A DNA stretch of 64,000 nt from NCBI GenBank assembly GCA_017550405.1, contig JAFZPH010000021.1:23595-87594 (forward strand), read 5' to 3'. Source of the DNA: Bacteroidales bacterium (GTDB lineage Bacteria; Bacteroidota; Bacteroidia; Bacteroidales; P3). Both the position numbers and the translations under genes were made by a program. This document shows positions 34,175 to 45,159 of this stretch, piece by piece; position 1 is the stretch's first letter, and each line of letters begins with the position of its first letter. The notes beneath the pieces are model-generated. The model saw only the letters and a program-made list of their open reading frames with translations, was not told where the DNA came from and ran no database searches.

Positions 34175-34333
34175 TCAATTGAACAATCCCAACCATAGGC
34201 CTTTGGGGAATATAACCATGAGGAAGAACAGTATGGCAACAATATAGAGGCATAACCTCACGGTTGTGTTGAGGATGCGGTACCACATCTGTTCGGGGCC
34301 GTCACTTTTTCGCTGCTCATACTCTTTGGTCAT
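34175..34333 (-). CDS. 52-residue single-pass membrane protein downstream of glyA
   Basis: Reading the minus strand from the ATG at 34333 gives a 52-residue frame: polar N-terminus MTKEYEQRKSDGPEQMWYRI, then a membrane helix (LCLYIVAILFFLMVIF) and a short tail KGLWLGLFN. The charge pattern and the single helix look like a genuine small inner-membrane protein, and it sits between glyA and galE in the same direction. I do not recognise its family. The start is supported by a purine-rich stretch just upstream on the minus strand. Confidence 0.65.
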   Translation of the reverse strand: MTKEYEQRKSDGPEQMWYRILNTTVRLCLYIVAILFFLMVIFPKGLWLGLFN

Positions 34334-34379
34334 GTCAGAAGTTTCAATTGAGAATCGTTTTTAATTGAAAATTGAGATT

Positions 34380-34449
34380 AATTACAATCTCCACGTATCG
34401 CACGTAGTACACGTATTGATAATACTTGTGATACGAGAGATACGTGGAG
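34380..34449. repeat. Palindromic CTCCACGTATC element, copy 2
   Basis: Shares 20 identical bases with the first copy (34380-34399 against 27469-27488) and has inverted arms CTCCACGTATC (34389-34399) and GATACGTGGAG (34439-34449). It lies just after the glyA stop and could form an mRNA hairpin there. Confidence 0.85.
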
Positions 34450-34468
34450 AAATAACCATTCACACCCT

Positions 34469-35749
<1,281 letters not shown>

Positions 35750-35791
35750 ATCAATTATGTATTAAATGAATAGTATTATTTTATCATTCTG

Positions 35792-35799
35792 CAAATATA
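35792..35799 (-). promoter_or_regulatory. Bacteroidetes -7 box for glyA (TATATTTG)
   Basis: TATATTTG on the minus strand, 42 bp before the glyA start. Confidence 0.6.
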
Positions 35800-35830
35800 C
35801 GCTTTTATTCTCAATAATAAAAAAATTGTG

Positions 35831-35838
35831 TATTTTTG
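35831..35838 (+). promoter_or_regulatory. Bacteroidetes -7 box for the GH3 fusion gene (TATTTTTG)
   Basis: TATTTTTG, 24 bp before the ATG at 35863, giving a short leader. Confidence 0.6.
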
Positions 35839-35862
35839 CAGAAAATATCTATTTTGACCATT

Positions 35863-38226
35863 ATGAGTAAAAGGTTTGTAATAATGTGTGTTGCAGTGTT
35901 GCTGGGCACAATGGTTTGCGAGGGGCAGGTGCGCGGAATGAAACGTTCGTCGCGCTCGATACAGGGTGCGGCGGCTTCGGTGAAACGGAACACGCCGCGG
36001 ATGGCGACTGCCTGGGTGGACGCCACGATGCGCGACATGACGCTGAGGCAGAAGGTGGCGCAGCTGATGGTGATACGTGTGCCCTTGGACCTTGAGGGCA
36101 AGCGGCAGCGCGATTTCGAGCAGCTGCTGAGGGAGACGGAGGTGGGAGGCGTGTGCTTCTTTGTGGGGACGGCGCGAGAGACGCTGCCCCTCATCAAGCG
36201 GTTCCAGTCGTTGAGCCATGTCCCCCTGCTGGTGTGCATCGACGCCGAGTGGGGGCTGGGCATGCGGCTGAAGGACTGCTACTCGTTTCCGCAGAACGGG
36301 ACATGGGGCACGCTGCCGCCCGAGATGGACGGCCTGCTGTACGACATGGGACGCGAGATCGGGCTGCAGTGCCGCAACATGGGCATCCACGTGAACTTTG
36401 CTCCGGTGGTGGACATCAACAGCAATCCGCGGAACCCCGTCATCGGGCCGCGTTCGTTCAGCGACGACCCCAGGCGCGTCGCCTCGCTGGGCATCCAGTA
36501 TATGAAAGGGCTGCAGAGCCAGGGGGTGATGGCAGTGGCCAAACACTTTCCGGGTCACGGCGACACGGAGACCGACAGCCATTTCGACCTGCCGGTGATC
36601 AACCACACACGCGAATATATGGACACGGTGGACCTCTACCCTTTCCGCCAGCTGATAGAGGCGGGCGTGGAGGGCGTGATGACCGCCCACCTGCAGGTGA
36701 ACGCCTACGAGAAGGAGAGCAACCGCCCATCGTCGCTGTCGAGCCACGTGGTGGGCGACCTGCTGAGGAAGAAGCTTAACTTCAAGGGGATGGTGATTAC
36801 CGACGGGCTGGACATGAAGGGCGTGACGAAATACTACACCAATGGGAGCGAGTCGCTGGCCGCCCTGATGGCAGGGAGCGACATCCTGCTGCTGCCGCCC
36901 GATGTGCCGGTGGCCATCGACGCCATCTGCTCCGCCGCCAAGGAGGACCGCGACCTGCAGGACCTTATCGACGTGCGCTGCCGCAGGGTGCTGCGCAGCA
37001 AGTATTACCACGGCTGCTCCGACCTGCACCCCGACCGCTGGCATGTGCCCACGAAGGAGGACAGTCTGCGCTGCGACTCGATAGTGCGGGCACTGGCTAC
37101 GGCCACGCTGCCCAGCATCGACAGCATAGCACGCGACGGCATCGAGAAGCGGGCTTACCCCGGGTGCCAGGTGCTGGCCATGCAGAACGGTCGGCTGCTA
37201 TACCGCAAGGCTTTCGGCCACCTGACCTACGACAGCAACTCGGCCCCTGTGACCATGAACACGATGTACGACATCGCCTCGGTCACTAAGATGGTCTCCA
37301 CCACGCTGGCAATGATGAAGCTGGTGGAGACGGGCAAGGTGAAGCTGAACGACCCGCTGAGCCGCTACCTCCCCTACCTGAAGCACACGGACAAGGAGAA
37401 AATCACCATACTGCAGGCGTTGAGCCACATGGGGCGCCTGAAAGCCTTCGACACCTACTGGAAGAAGGCGCAGACGGCGGACGACCCGCTGGCCAGCGTG
37501 ATAGAACAGGTGACGGCCACTCCGCTGCTGCCTAAGACGGAATATGTGTACAGCGACCTTGGGTTCATCCTGCTCGGGCAGTTAGTGCAGCAGGTGTCGG
37601 GTCAACGGCTCGACATCTTTGTGCATCGCCATTTCTACGCCCCCATGGAGCTGACCCATACGCACTACAACCCCACCGAGCACGGCATTGATTCCAACCT
37701 CATCGCCCCGACCGAGATGGACGACCACTACCGCCACCGCCTGGTGCGGGGTGTGGTGCACGACGAGAACGCCTATGCGATGGGCGGTGTTTCGGGCCAC
37801 GCCGGTGTGTTCAGTACGGCCGACGACCTTGCCAAGATATTGCAGATGCTGCTCAACGGCGGCACCTACAACGGCAAACGCTATCTGAAAAAGGAGACCA
37901 TCGAGATGTTCAACCAACGGCATTTCGCCATGCAGGGATGCCGCAGGGGACTGGGGTTCGACAAGCCGCTGATGCACAGCACAGGCGGCAGCTGCTGCGA
38001 CGAGGCGTCGCAAAGCAGCTATGGACACACCGGATTCACCGGCACCATGGTGTGGGTGGACCCCAACTGCGGCCTCATCTATGTGTTCCTCTCCAACAGG
38101 GTTCATCCGAACGCCTCACCCAACAAACTGGCGCAGATGAATATCCGCACTCAGATTCAGAGCGAGCTGTATAAATCGCTCAAGGGCAAGACCAAGGGTG
38201 GCGGCGTGGCCAATTTCGGCAACTGA
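35863..38226 (+). CDS. GH3 (NagZ-like) and beta-lactamase-fold fusion protein
   Basis: An exported two-domain enzyme of 787 residues. The ATG at 35863 gives a signal peptide (RFVIMCVAVLLGTMVCEG). Residues about 50-390 form a family 3 glycosidase barrel of the NagZ type: VAVAKHFPGHGDTETDSH with the acid/base His-Asp loop (His228, His232) and the nucleophile in VITDGLDMKG (Asp314). Residues about 420-780 are a class C beta-lactamase/esterase-like domain with SVTK (Ser473, Lys476), YSD (Tyr563) and a late GHTGFTG motif. In Bacillus subtilis separate NagZ and AmiE proteins, the latter beta-lactamase-related, remove GlcNAc and then the peptide from peptidoglycan fragments; the fusion would join these steps. 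That activity pairing is inference. Not in an operon. Confidence 0.88.
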   Translation: MSKRFVIMCVAVLLGTMVCEGQVRGMKRSSRSIQGAAASVKRNTPRMATAWVDATMRDMTLRQKVAQLMVIRVPLDLEGKRQRDFEQLLRETEVGGVCFFVGTARETLPLIKRFQSLSHVPLLVCIDAEWGLGMRLKDCYSFPQNGTWGTLPPEMDGLLYDMGREIGLQCRNMGIHVNFAPVVDINSNPRNPVIGPRSFSDDPRRVASLGIQYMKGLQSQGVMAVAKHFPGHGDTETDSHFDLPVINHTREYMDTVDLYPFRQLIEAGVEGVMTAHLQVNAYEKESNRPSSLSSHVVGDLLRKKLNFKGMVITDGLDMKGVTKYYTNGSESLAALMAGSDILLLPPDVPVAIDAICSAAKEDRDLQDLIDVRCRRVLRSKYYHGCSDLHPDRWHVPTKEDSLRCDSIVRALATATLPSIDSIARDGIEKRAYPGCQVLAMQNGRLLYRKAFGHLTYDSNSAPVTMNTMYDIASVTKMVSTTLAMMKLVETGKVKLNDPLSRYLPYLKHTDKEKITILQALSHMGRLKAFDTYWKKAQTADDPLASVIEQVTATPLLPKTEYVYSDLGFILLGQLVQQVSGQRLDIFVHRHFYAPMELTHTHYNPTEHGIDSNLIAPTEMDDHYRHRLVRGVVHDENAYAMGGVSGHAGVFSTADDLAKILQMLLNGGTYNGKRYLKKETIEMFNQRHFAMQGCRRGLGFDKPLMHSTGGSCCDEASQSSYGHTGFTGTMVWVDPNCGLIYVFLSNRVHPNASPNKLAQMNIRTQIQSELYKSLKGKTKGGGVANFGN

Positions 38227-38283
38227 GTTGTCGCAGATGCTGAGTGCTGAACCCGACGGGTGCCAGTTGACGGAAACGGCGCG

Positions 38284-39156
38284 TCATTTCATCCCGCGAG
38301 CGGTTTTGATTTGCTCGTAGGCTTCGTTTATCTTTCGGAACTGCGCTTCGGCGCTTTTCTTCACTTCCTCGCCCATGTTCTCCACTTTGTCGGGGTGGTA
38401 TTTCATGGCCAGACGGCGATAGGCTTTCTTCACCTCCTCGTCGGTGGCGGAGCTGTCGAGACCCAGCACTTTGTAGGGGTCGGAATAGCTGGAGGATGAG
38501 GCGTGTGAGTAGCTGCTGTTGGAGTATCCCCCGCCGTCAGCACTGCCCCGGTTGCGGGAATGGGAGCTGACGTGGCGGGTGAACATGGAGATGTAGTCGC
38601 GCTGATTGATGCCGAGCCTGAAGCTGATGGCCCTCATGAGGGTGTTCTCGGTGGTGGTGTAGGAGTTGTCGGTCACGGAGAGCCCAAAGAGAAAGTCGAC
38701 CATGTGGTAGCGCGTGGTGTAGTCGGTGTTCTGCTTGATTTGCAGGCACACGGCATCGATGTCGATGTAGGTTTCGGGTTTCACCAAGTCGCGGAGCATG
38801 CCGAGCAGCATTTTCCCTTTCTCCTCGCCGTAGTTCTTGGCGAGGAAGCGTTTCACATAGTCGAGTTCGGAGCGGTGCACCGTGCCGTCGGCCTTCATCA
38901 CCGAGGCAATCAGCACCAGCAGGGCGACGTCGATGTCGTCCTGAGTGCCGGTATTGTGAAAACGACCGTTACTTTTTTTGTGCGGTGTACCATCATTACC
39001 CATTGTGTAATTGCTGTCGCCAAGTCGGCTGTTGAACCGAGGAATTTCTTGGGAAGCTCCCTCTATCGAGCGTCCGATAAAGTATCCCAGCAGGGCCCCT
39101 ATAGGCCCTAAGGTGACCCAGCCCAAGCCGGTGAATATCCATTTAGTTACGCCCAT
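38284..39156 (-). CDS. DnaJ-domain protein with TerB-like domain (DjlA-like)
   Basis: A 290-residue protein: glycine-rich N-terminal membrane segment ([18 protein letters not shown]), a TerB-like helical domain (about 75-190) with [20 protein letters not shown], a Ser-rich linker, and a C-terminal J domain with MKYHPDKV (HPD at 254-256). This is the layout of DjlA co-chaperones, which stimulate DnaK at the membrane. It is the last gene of the operon that starts at 44205, 10 bp after the double protease. Confidence 0.88.
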   Translation of the reverse strand: MGVTKWIFTGLGWVTLGPIGALLGYFIGRSIEGASQEIPRFNSRLGDSNYTMGNDGTPHKKSNGRFHNTGTQDDIDVALLVLIASVMKADGTVHRSELDYVKRFLAKNYGEEKGKMLLGMLRDLVKPETYIDIDAVCLQIKQNTDYTTRYHMVDFLFGLSVTDNSYTTTENTLMRAISFRLGINQRDYISMFTRHVSSHSRNRGSADGGGYSNSSYSHASSSSYSDPYKVLGLDSSATDEEVKKAYRRLAMKYHPDKVENMGEEVKKSAEAQFRKINEAYEQIKTARGMK

Positions 39157-39166
39157 GTTCGTTATA

Positions 39167-42100
39167 TTATTGAATGATTAGTTTTTGTGTGGTGGTGCCT
39201 GCAGATGTGGTGAGTGTTACGAAATAGACTCCCGATGGCAACTTGTGTGTGTCGATAAGGCACCGGCTGCCGGACACACGGTTTCGCACCAGCTCGTGTC
39301 CCACGGCATCGAGCACTGCCAACTGGCAATCGTTCCTGTCCGAAACGCCCTGCGCCAGCTGCACCTCGACACTCGATGTGGCGGGGTTGGGGTAGAGCAG
39401 GAATCGCGAACTGCCCGGGGTCTGCGCTACGGGTTCCTCGACACCATCGTTGAGGAATTCGACCGAGAAGGAGCAGGTTTTGCCGTGCTCGGAGATGTCG
39501 TAGATGCGGAACAAGCGTTCGGGGGTGCCGTCGGCGATGTAGGGGTGCGGGTCGGTATCGGGACCGAAGGATGTGCGGCCTTCCGCAGCGGAGAAGAGGG
39601 ACTGGTTGACCATCCCGTTCACCGAATCGACACTGCTGCCCGGACGGAATGTCCAGTAGGCATTGGGGTGGGTGGAGAAATCGTAGAATGCGTTACCGCT
39701 CCACACGATATTCCGCGACACCGTGTCCATCCAACGGCCTATCACCAGCCCGCTGCCGGGCAGGGAGGACTCGAAGGGGTCGCGGGAATAACGGTACTCG
39801 ATGGTGTACCATTGGTTCGTATCGATGGACGACTTGATGTAATACAGGTTGTTATCGTCCGAGCTGCCGACGCTGGATACCACGTAGGTGCCATTCTGGG
39901 TGATTTGTTGCGGCTCGTCGGTCAGATGGAGTATCTTGTGCTTGTAAATAGCCGAAGGGTGGCACATGTGGCCGGAAGCCATCAAGTCATACGCCACGGG
40001 AATCACATCCCTGTGATTGTTATAATGGTACAAATCGGGAAGGCCGATGGAATGACACATCTCGTGGCAGAAGACCTTCGACGAGAAAAGCTCCTCGCCG
40101 GAACCTTCGAACTCGAAATTGAATGCGTTCACTCTTTTGCCGTTGATGGTAACGGTATAGCCCACCGAGTCGTGGGGGAAGAACTCCATGTGGGGCCACA
40201 ACAGCTGTCCCCAGCCCTCCACGTCGCCTTTCACGATGATGGACAGGTTGTCAATGTCGCCGTCGCCGTCGCCGTCCAGCATCTCACCGGGTTCGACTAG
40301 ATGGAGGGAGTCGACATAGCGAGCGATGCGTGCTATCAGCTGCGCCTCCAGCATCGGGATACCCATCTGGGGGTAGGGCTCGGTATAGCCGTCGGGATTC
40401 TCCGCGCTGTAGGGACGGAAATGGCTCCGTGGGAACGGGTCGGTGTATGAGGTAATGATGCCGCTGCGGTGCTGTTTGGCATAGACGGTGTTGTATTGCA
40501 GATGTCCATACGACATGGCATTGAAAAACTTTTCGACACTTGTCGACGAAAGCGAGAACATGTCGCGGAACCTGAGAAAGCTTGTTCCAATCTCACTGTC
40601 GCCACGGAAACGGACAAACACCACCAGATTGGTCAGGGTGCGGAAAGAGGTGTCGAAGATGTTGAAATCGGCGTCGTTACGATGTTTCACGTCCTCCATG
40701 TAGTAGGTCCTGTCCACAGTGATGCCGGCATAGAATGAGTCGAAGCTGTACTGCATCAAAGCCATATAGGAGCCAGGCTCCAAATCCAAGGGATAGGCAA
40801 AGCTGCACCACACCGTGTCGCCCGGAGCAACTGTCACACGACGGCCGTCGACACAACCGTAATACCCGCCTTCAGGTTTATAGATATTCACCCCGAAAAA
40901 CATGCTGCCCACACTGTCGCCCACGTTGGTGATACTGTATTGTCCCCTGATGCTGTCGCCACGCTGGAAACCAGAAGCCTCCAACGTAAGGTCGTTGCCC
41001 AGCACCAGATGAGAGTGACCCGGCTGCAGATTGAAGACAGCATACTGCATCGAGGTAAAATCATACTGCGTCAAAGGCCGCATTGCCGAGGTTGAGTAAT
41101 AGCCGTTGCAATTGCCGTCCCAACCCCAGTTGACATGGAAGAGGCCGTTGGTGTCATATCCGTCAAGCACAAAGGCGTGTCCTCCCTCCCTGGTGCCCTC
41201 GTCGTCGTTGCGGTACGATTGCCCTGCATACAATACAGGCCGGCCGGCGGCAATGTCGTTCTTGACCATGTTGTCCCACTGGGCATTTGAGAAGTTGCTG
41301 CGGAATTCCACATGGCTCTCAAAATTGTAGTGGAAGAAATGCCTCATACCCTCAAGGCAGGTCGGCACATTGGCACCCGAGCTGCCTTTACAGTCGGAGT
41401 TATAATGCATATTACTTGCCACTCCGCAATGGAACAGCAGTTTCGCCACAGCCACCACCTCCGCATCGCTGCTGGTGGCGGTCAGTTTGTTGGGCATAAT
41501 GGAGTAGTCGTATGTGGCCGAATCGAAAACAGCGCTCACCGTGCCGTAGCGCCAGCAGGTGTCCTGCCCCTCGTAGGTGTAGGAATGCTGGCCATAGCCT
41601 TGATGGGGGTATTGCCAATAACGCATAATCTGTCCCATGGACAGGGCCACACACCCCACCGTGGGATGGCCTTCGAAACGGGCCATCGTGGTGTCGGCGG
41701 CATAGGTACTGTCCTCAGGCACCATGCTGTTGTAGCCGTAGCGGTACTGGTTCCACTCTGTCACCAACAGCGGGGCCACACTGTCCGGCAGCCCGTCCTT
41801 GGGGGCGGCAGACACTATGCTGGCAGCCAGGTCGTGGTCCATTGTGTCCAGCTGCGCTATCTCCCTTTGGTACTCGCCCAGCATATACTTTACATTATCG
41901 GGCAGCATGGCGGAATCGATTCTGCCTTTGGGGGAGTAGCCCAGCACCCTGCGTGCACGGCTGTCGTCGCCCACAATCACAAAACCGCCTCCCTCGACAT
42001 TGAAGACGGCAATATGCTCCAATCCCTCCACCGCCACACGGCTGACCTTGGCCGACTTCTCGGCTTTCATCTGCAAGGCCCACAGCCTTGCATTCTCCTC

Positions 42101-42181
42101 CATCTGGCGGGGGCTCAACTTCTGTGCATTGGCAACAGCAAACAGCATCATTGCCATAATAAAGAGACTAAACGGTTTCAT
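39167..42181 (-). CDS. Double protease: C10 (streptopain-like) plus M6-like metallopeptidase with T9SS type A tail
   Basis: A 1004-residue secreted protein; the ATG at 42181 gives a signal peptide ending ANAQ. Residues about 20-130 resemble the C10 propeptide ([16 protein letters not shown]). The C10 protease domain carries Cys177 in [18 protein letters not shown] and His335 in [13 protein letters not shown], then HVNWGWDG. After a beta domain, a second catalytic unit starts near residue 510 ([12 protein letters not shown]) and has the zinc motif [11 protein letters not shown] (His706, Glu707, His710), as in M6/immune inhibitor A proteases, preceded by GDGDGDIDN, a likely calcium loop. The last 80 residues are a T9SS tail ([24 protein letters not shown]). 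Both active sites look intact. Such a cysteine plus metalloprotease pairing in one chain is unusual. It lies 8 bp after the AsmA-like gene. Confidence 0.87.
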   Translation of the reverse strand: MKPFSLFIMAMMLFAVANAQKLSPRQMEENARLWALQMKAEKSAKVSRVAVEGLEHIAVFNVEGGGFVIVGDDSRARRVLGYSPKGRIDSAMLPDNVKYMLGEYQREIAQLDTMDHDLAASIVSAAPKDGLPDSVAPLLVTEWNQYRYGYNSMVPEDSTYAADTTMARFEGHPTVGCVALSMGQIMRYWQYPHQGYGQHSYTYEGQDTCWRYGTVSAVFDSATYDYSIMPNKLTATSSDAEVVAVAKLLFHCGVASNMHYNSDCKGSSGANVPTCLEGMRHFFHYNFESHVEFRSNFSNAQWDNMVKNDIAAGRPVLYAGQSYRNDDEGTREGGHAFVLDGYDTNGLFHVNWGWDGNCNGYYSTSAMRPLTQYDFTSMQYAVFNLQPGHSHLVLGNDLTLEASGFQRGDSIRGQYSITNVGDSVGSMFFGVNIYKPEGGYYGCVDGRRVTVAPGDTVWCSFAYPLDLEPGSYMALMQYSFDSFYAGITVDRTYYMEDVKHRNDADFNIFDTSFRTLTNLVVFVRFRGDSEIGTSFLRFRDMFSLSSTSVEKFFNAMSYGHLQYNTVYAKQHRSGIITSYTDPFPRSHFRPYSAENPDGYTEPYPQMGIPMLEAQLIARIARYVDSLHLVEPGEMLDGDGDGDIDNLSIIVKGDVEGWGQLLWPHMEFFPHDSVGYTVTINGKRVNAFNFEFEGSGEELFSSKVFCHEMCHSIGLPDLYHYNNHRDVIPVAYDLMASGHMCHPSAIYKHKILHLTDEPQQITQNGTYVVSSVGSSDDNNLYYIKSSIDTNQWYTIEYRYSRDPFESSLPGSGLVIGRWMDTVSRNIVWSGNAFYDFSTHPNAYWTFRPGSSVDSVNGMVNQSLFSAAEGRTSFGPDTDPHPYIADGTPERLFRIYDISEHGKTCSFSVEFLNDGVEEPVAQTPGSSRFLLYPNPATSSVEVQLAQGVSDRNDCQLAVLDAVGHELVRNRVSGSRCLIDTHKLPSGVYFVTLTTSAGTTTQKLIIQ

Positions 42182-42189
42182 GGCTATTG

Positions 42190-44205
42190 TCAATTTTTGA
42201 TTTCTACAATGTATCCTTCCTGTTTCACCCCCTTATCCGGCTCGGCGGCAGTGATGGTGAACTGCTTTTCTGGCACACCAAGCTCTTTCAGGTGGTGACG
42301 CAGAATCTTGTTGCGGCGATCGTGGTTTTCGGCCTCCTTGTCGCTGGCTCCGGGTCGGGTGGCAAGCGTGAGCGACAGCACCACATTCTCATCCATCTTG
42401 GCAAGGTTGGCCACCTTGTCTATCTGATAGAACTGCTCCGAGGTGAAATCATGCTCCTTCGGGTCGACGGCGATAAACATATTCCCCTGACCGTCCACAG
42501 CCATGCTATCCAGCGCACGTGCAGGCGAGGTGACCACTTTCACTATCAGGTTGCCAAGCGTCTTCCACACCAGCTTCATATAGTTAAACTTCGGGTTATC
42601 GATGTTGCCGCTCACCGGCACAGGCAGCATCACCTTCTCGTCCTTGTCTTTCAAGATGTACAATGCCGCCCTCACAGGTAGGCGCAACTGGGGTTTCACA
42701 TCCTCTCGCTTCTCTCCCAGGTTGGGCTTGAAAATGTCGATGCGGTTATCGCCTTTCAGCTGACTGTTTCGGATGGTGTTAAGACTCGTGAAGCTGAACA
42801 CGCCGTCGCTGAACGGCATGCCGAAATAAGCCACCATGTAAGGGCTGAGTTCCGTCAGTCTGAAATTCTTGATGCTCAAACGCAGGCGCTGGTTCAGTTT
42901 CCAGTCCGAAATATTCCCCTCCCAGTCCACCATGGCCTTGCCGCCATTGGGCAGCGTGGCAATCATGCGGGCGTTGTTGTTCCCGGCGGTTGTGAGATTG
43001 GTGGCCTTCAGGTTCAAGTCCGTAACGGGGAACTCGAACTTGTCAGGCAAGGTGTTGTCGACAAAGGTGAAGTCCACCCCTTTCACATCCAACACACCCA
43101 CGCGGAGCCGCAGCGGCGCGGGAGCTGCCGCCTGTGCCGGTTTCACGGTGTCGGTGGAGGGTTCGGCGGCAACGGTGTCGGCCACCGTCTGGGTGGCCAA
43201 CAGACGCGACAGGGTATTGGTGCTGTCGGCAAACAGCTCGTAGCGCATCTTCAGGCCCTCGATTTCAAGGCGGTTGATATCGTATACATTCTTTCCGGGG
43301 ACTATCTGCTGTGCATCGATGCCCAGATGGTGCAGTTTGGCCACCGTGCCCAGTTCCTTGTCGCTCAGTTCGACACCGTTGAGGTTGGCCTTCACTTTCA
43401 GGTTCATATCCATCAGGCTGTCCAGTATTCCCATAGCCTTGGCTTCCAGGTCGAGATGGCCGCGCAGCTGGTCGACATGTGCCACGTTCACCACATAGGG
43501 ACGCACCTGGTCGAGGGCGAACCCCTCCAACCCCAGCGTCAGATCGAAATAGTTGTTGGCGGGATTCATTGCCGCCTTCACACTCAGACGGCCTCCGTCA
43601 TCGAAGGCCAATGCCAGTCCGGCGTCGGTGTTCTCACTCCCGCCGATGGTGAAGTCGGGCACCGCCAGATTCAAGTCGTTCATGCCCCAATGGCTCTGCC
43701 GCTGCACATCGTTGTAGTTGAGCTTGCCACGCACGATGTGCATGTCGTGCAGGCTCACCACCCAACTGCTTGGCACGGTGTCTTCGGGTTCGTCCACATC
43801 AGTCGAGTCCTGCTGGAAATGCTCTATGATGCTGGAGAAATTGAACCTGTTGCCGTCGTGCAGCACCTCCAAATCGAGTCCGGAAAGGGTAAGATGGCGC
43901 ACATACACCGTCTTGCCCAGCATACGCAGCAGGCTCACCCCCACATCGAGGGTGTCGAATCCCGCAAAGGTGCTTTCGCCGTCGTCCTCATACACGGTGA
44001 GTCCCTTCACCTTGACATGGCCGGTGAAGAGGTTCACCCCCACACCGTCGACATTCACCTTCCGGCCAAGCAAATCCTCGCCGTGGTTGTTCACATAATT
44101 GCGTGCAGCACATCCACCGAACAGCGTCCCGCACAAAAATGCCAGGATGAGCAACGCCGCCAGCAGCGCCAAAACAATCCCGACAATTCTCACTAACTTT
44201 TTCAT
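42190..44205 (-). CDS. AsmA/DUF748-like envelope protein
   Basis: A 671-residue protein with one N-terminal membrane helix (VGIVLALLAALLILAFLCGTL) and a long periplasmic beta-rich chain: FTGHVKVKGLTVYEDDG, VYVRHLTLSGLDLEVL, a DUF748-like central repeat, and a C-terminal domain ending LGVPEKQFTITAAEP with an OmpA-like flavour. Members of the AsmA superfamily span the periplasm and help move lipids or assemble outer-membrane proteins. A Thr/Pro/Ala-rich linker lies near residue 350. It is the first gene of the operon with the double protease and the DnaJ-like protein, driven by the box at 44272. Confidence 0.8.
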   Translation of the reverse strand: MKKLVRIVGIVLALLAALLILAFLCGTLFGGCAARNYVNNHGEDLLGRKVNVDGVGVNLFTGHVKVKGLTVYEDDGESTFAGFDTLDVGVSLLRMLGKTVYVRHLTLSGLDLEVLHDGNRFNFSSIIEHFQQDSTDVDEPEDTVPSSWVVSLHDMHIVRGKLNYNDVQRQSHWGMNDLNLAVPDFTIGGSENTDAGLALAFDDGGRLSVKAAMNPANNYFDLTLGLEGFALDQVRPYVVNVAHVDQLRGHLDLEAKAMGILDSLMDMNLKVKANLNGVELSDKELGTVAKLHHLGIDAQQIVPGKNVYDINRLEIEGLKMRYELFADSTNTLSRLLATQTVADTVAAEPSTDTVKPAQAAAPAPLRLRVGVLDVKGVDFTFVDNTLPDKFEFPVTDLNLKATNLTTAGNNNARMIATLPNGGKAMVDWEGNISDWKLNQRLRLSIKNFRLTELSPYMVAYFGMPFSDGVFSFTSLNTIRNSQLKGDNRIDIFKPNLGEKREDVKPQLRLPVRAALYILKDKDEKVMLPVPVSGNIDNPKFNYMKLVWKTLGNLIVKVVTSPARALDSMAVDGQGNMFIAVDPKEHDFTSEQFYQIDKVANLAKMDENVVLSLTLATRPGASDKEAENHDRRNKILRHHLKELGVPEKQFTITAAEPDKGVKQEGYIVEIKN

Positions 44206-44271
44206 ATTCTAGTTGTTAATACATTCAGCCTGCCCTGTTCCGAATCCCGGACAACGGCACAAGCCAAGATG

Positions 44272-44279
44272 CAAAGATA
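44272..44279 (-). promoter_or_regulatory. Bacteroidetes -7 box (TATCTTTG)
   Basis: TATCTTTG on the minus strand, 66 bp before the AsmA-like gene. Confidence 0.6.
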
Positions 44280-44433
44280 CGAAAAAAAAAAGAAACAACA
44301 ACATTCCGTCGCGGCAATGTTCCTCTTTGTCGCACACCGCTACCGCCGCACCCCTCCCCTGCTCCATACGCCTGCACATAGGCGTGCAATTCCCTCGACA
44401 AAGAAAAAAACATGATACTCCGAAAAAAAAATG

Positions 44434-44441
44434 TAACTTTG
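44434..44441 (+). promoter_or_regulatory. Bacteroidetes -7 box (TAACTTTG)
   Basis: TAACTTTG follows an A-tract and lies 176 bp ahead of the membrane protein gene at 44618, leaving an unusually long leader. Confidence 0.6.
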
Positions 44442-44617
44442 CACTTTGACATATCTATGGATAAACCCACATAGTCAACAATACAACATATTAAACATCA
44501 AACGAATAACCCATCCATAAAACACCCCTAGGGAGCGGGAACTGCACAACGAAATCCGCAACGTCGCCAACCCAGCCCCTATACAGACAAAGAACAACAA
44601 CCCCAAAACAGAGAACC
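44442..44617 (+). ncRNA. Long 5' leader with possible stem
   Basis: About 170 nt without a gene. TAGGGAGCGGG (44529-44539) can pair with CCCAGCCCCTA (44571-44581) through TAGGG/CCCTA and GGG/CCC separated by a 3x3 internal loop, enclosing 31 nt. The next gene resembles a vitamin transporter component, a class often under riboswitch control. No known riboswitch core was recognised. Confidence 0.3.
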
Positions 44618-45142
44618 ATGAATAACGTCCTCAGTAAAAAAACAACCATCGCACGTACCGCGATTATCGATGCTGCACTGCTGGCAGCAGCCTGTCTCAT
44701 CCCCACATTGTCGCACATCACGGCACTGCCGCTCTACATGCTCAACCCCATGCTGCTGGTGCTCCTAGCCGGAATGCTGGCTGTGCGCAGCCGCACCAAC
44801 GCCTTCCTGCTGGCCGTGTTGCTGCCCGTCGTCTCCATGCTGGCCGTGGGCATGCCGACACCGCTCAAGGCGCTCTGCATGGCCGCCGAACTGCTCACTA
44901 TTGTGGGCGCATACACCACCCTGCAACACTTGTGGAAGGCAACTGCTACACGTCCATGGGCTTCGTTCGCAGCCATCGTGGCCGCCATGCTGTGCGGCAA
45001 AGGCGTTTATTACGCCCTCAAGGCACTTGTGATAGCCCCCGCCGCGTTGGTGACCACCCCCGTCGCCACACAAGTCGCTGTCGCACTGGTGGCCGCCGCC
45101 CTTTTCTGCACGGCCCAATATCTGATTGCCCGCAGGAAATAA
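44618..45142 (+). CDS. Small integral membrane protein, ECF-transporter S-component-like
   Basis: A 174-residue hydrophobic protein with about five to six membrane helices and few charged residues. The N-terminal pattern (AIIDAALLAAACLIPTLSH, ALPLYMLNPMLLVLLAGML) is like predicted substrate-binding S components of ECF vitamin transporters. No ECF ATPase or T component is near. Substrate unknown. A 17-bp gap separates it from the next gene, so the three plus-strand genes 44618-46666 may be one operon. Confidence 0.6.
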   Translation: MNNVLSKKTTIARTAIIDAALLAAACLIPTLSHITALPLYMLNPMLLVLLAGMLAVRSRTNAFLLAVLLPVVSMLAVGMPTPLKALCMAAELLTIVGAYTTLQHLWKATATRPWASFAAIVAAMLCGKGVYYALKALVIAPAALVTTPVATQVAVALVAAALFCTAQYLIARRK

Positions 45143-45159
45143 CCTTTACCCTACCGATT

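Noticed and set aside
35863..38226. True beta-lactamase giving resistance
   Set aside because: The SxxK domain follows a NagZ-like glycosidase and has YSD in place of the class C YxN; a peptidoglycan role is more likely.
44932..45159. N-terminal extension of the secreted protein gene
   Set aside because: It overlaps the preceding membrane protein gene out of frame and is Arg/His-rich; the ATG at 45160 begins a normal signal peptide.
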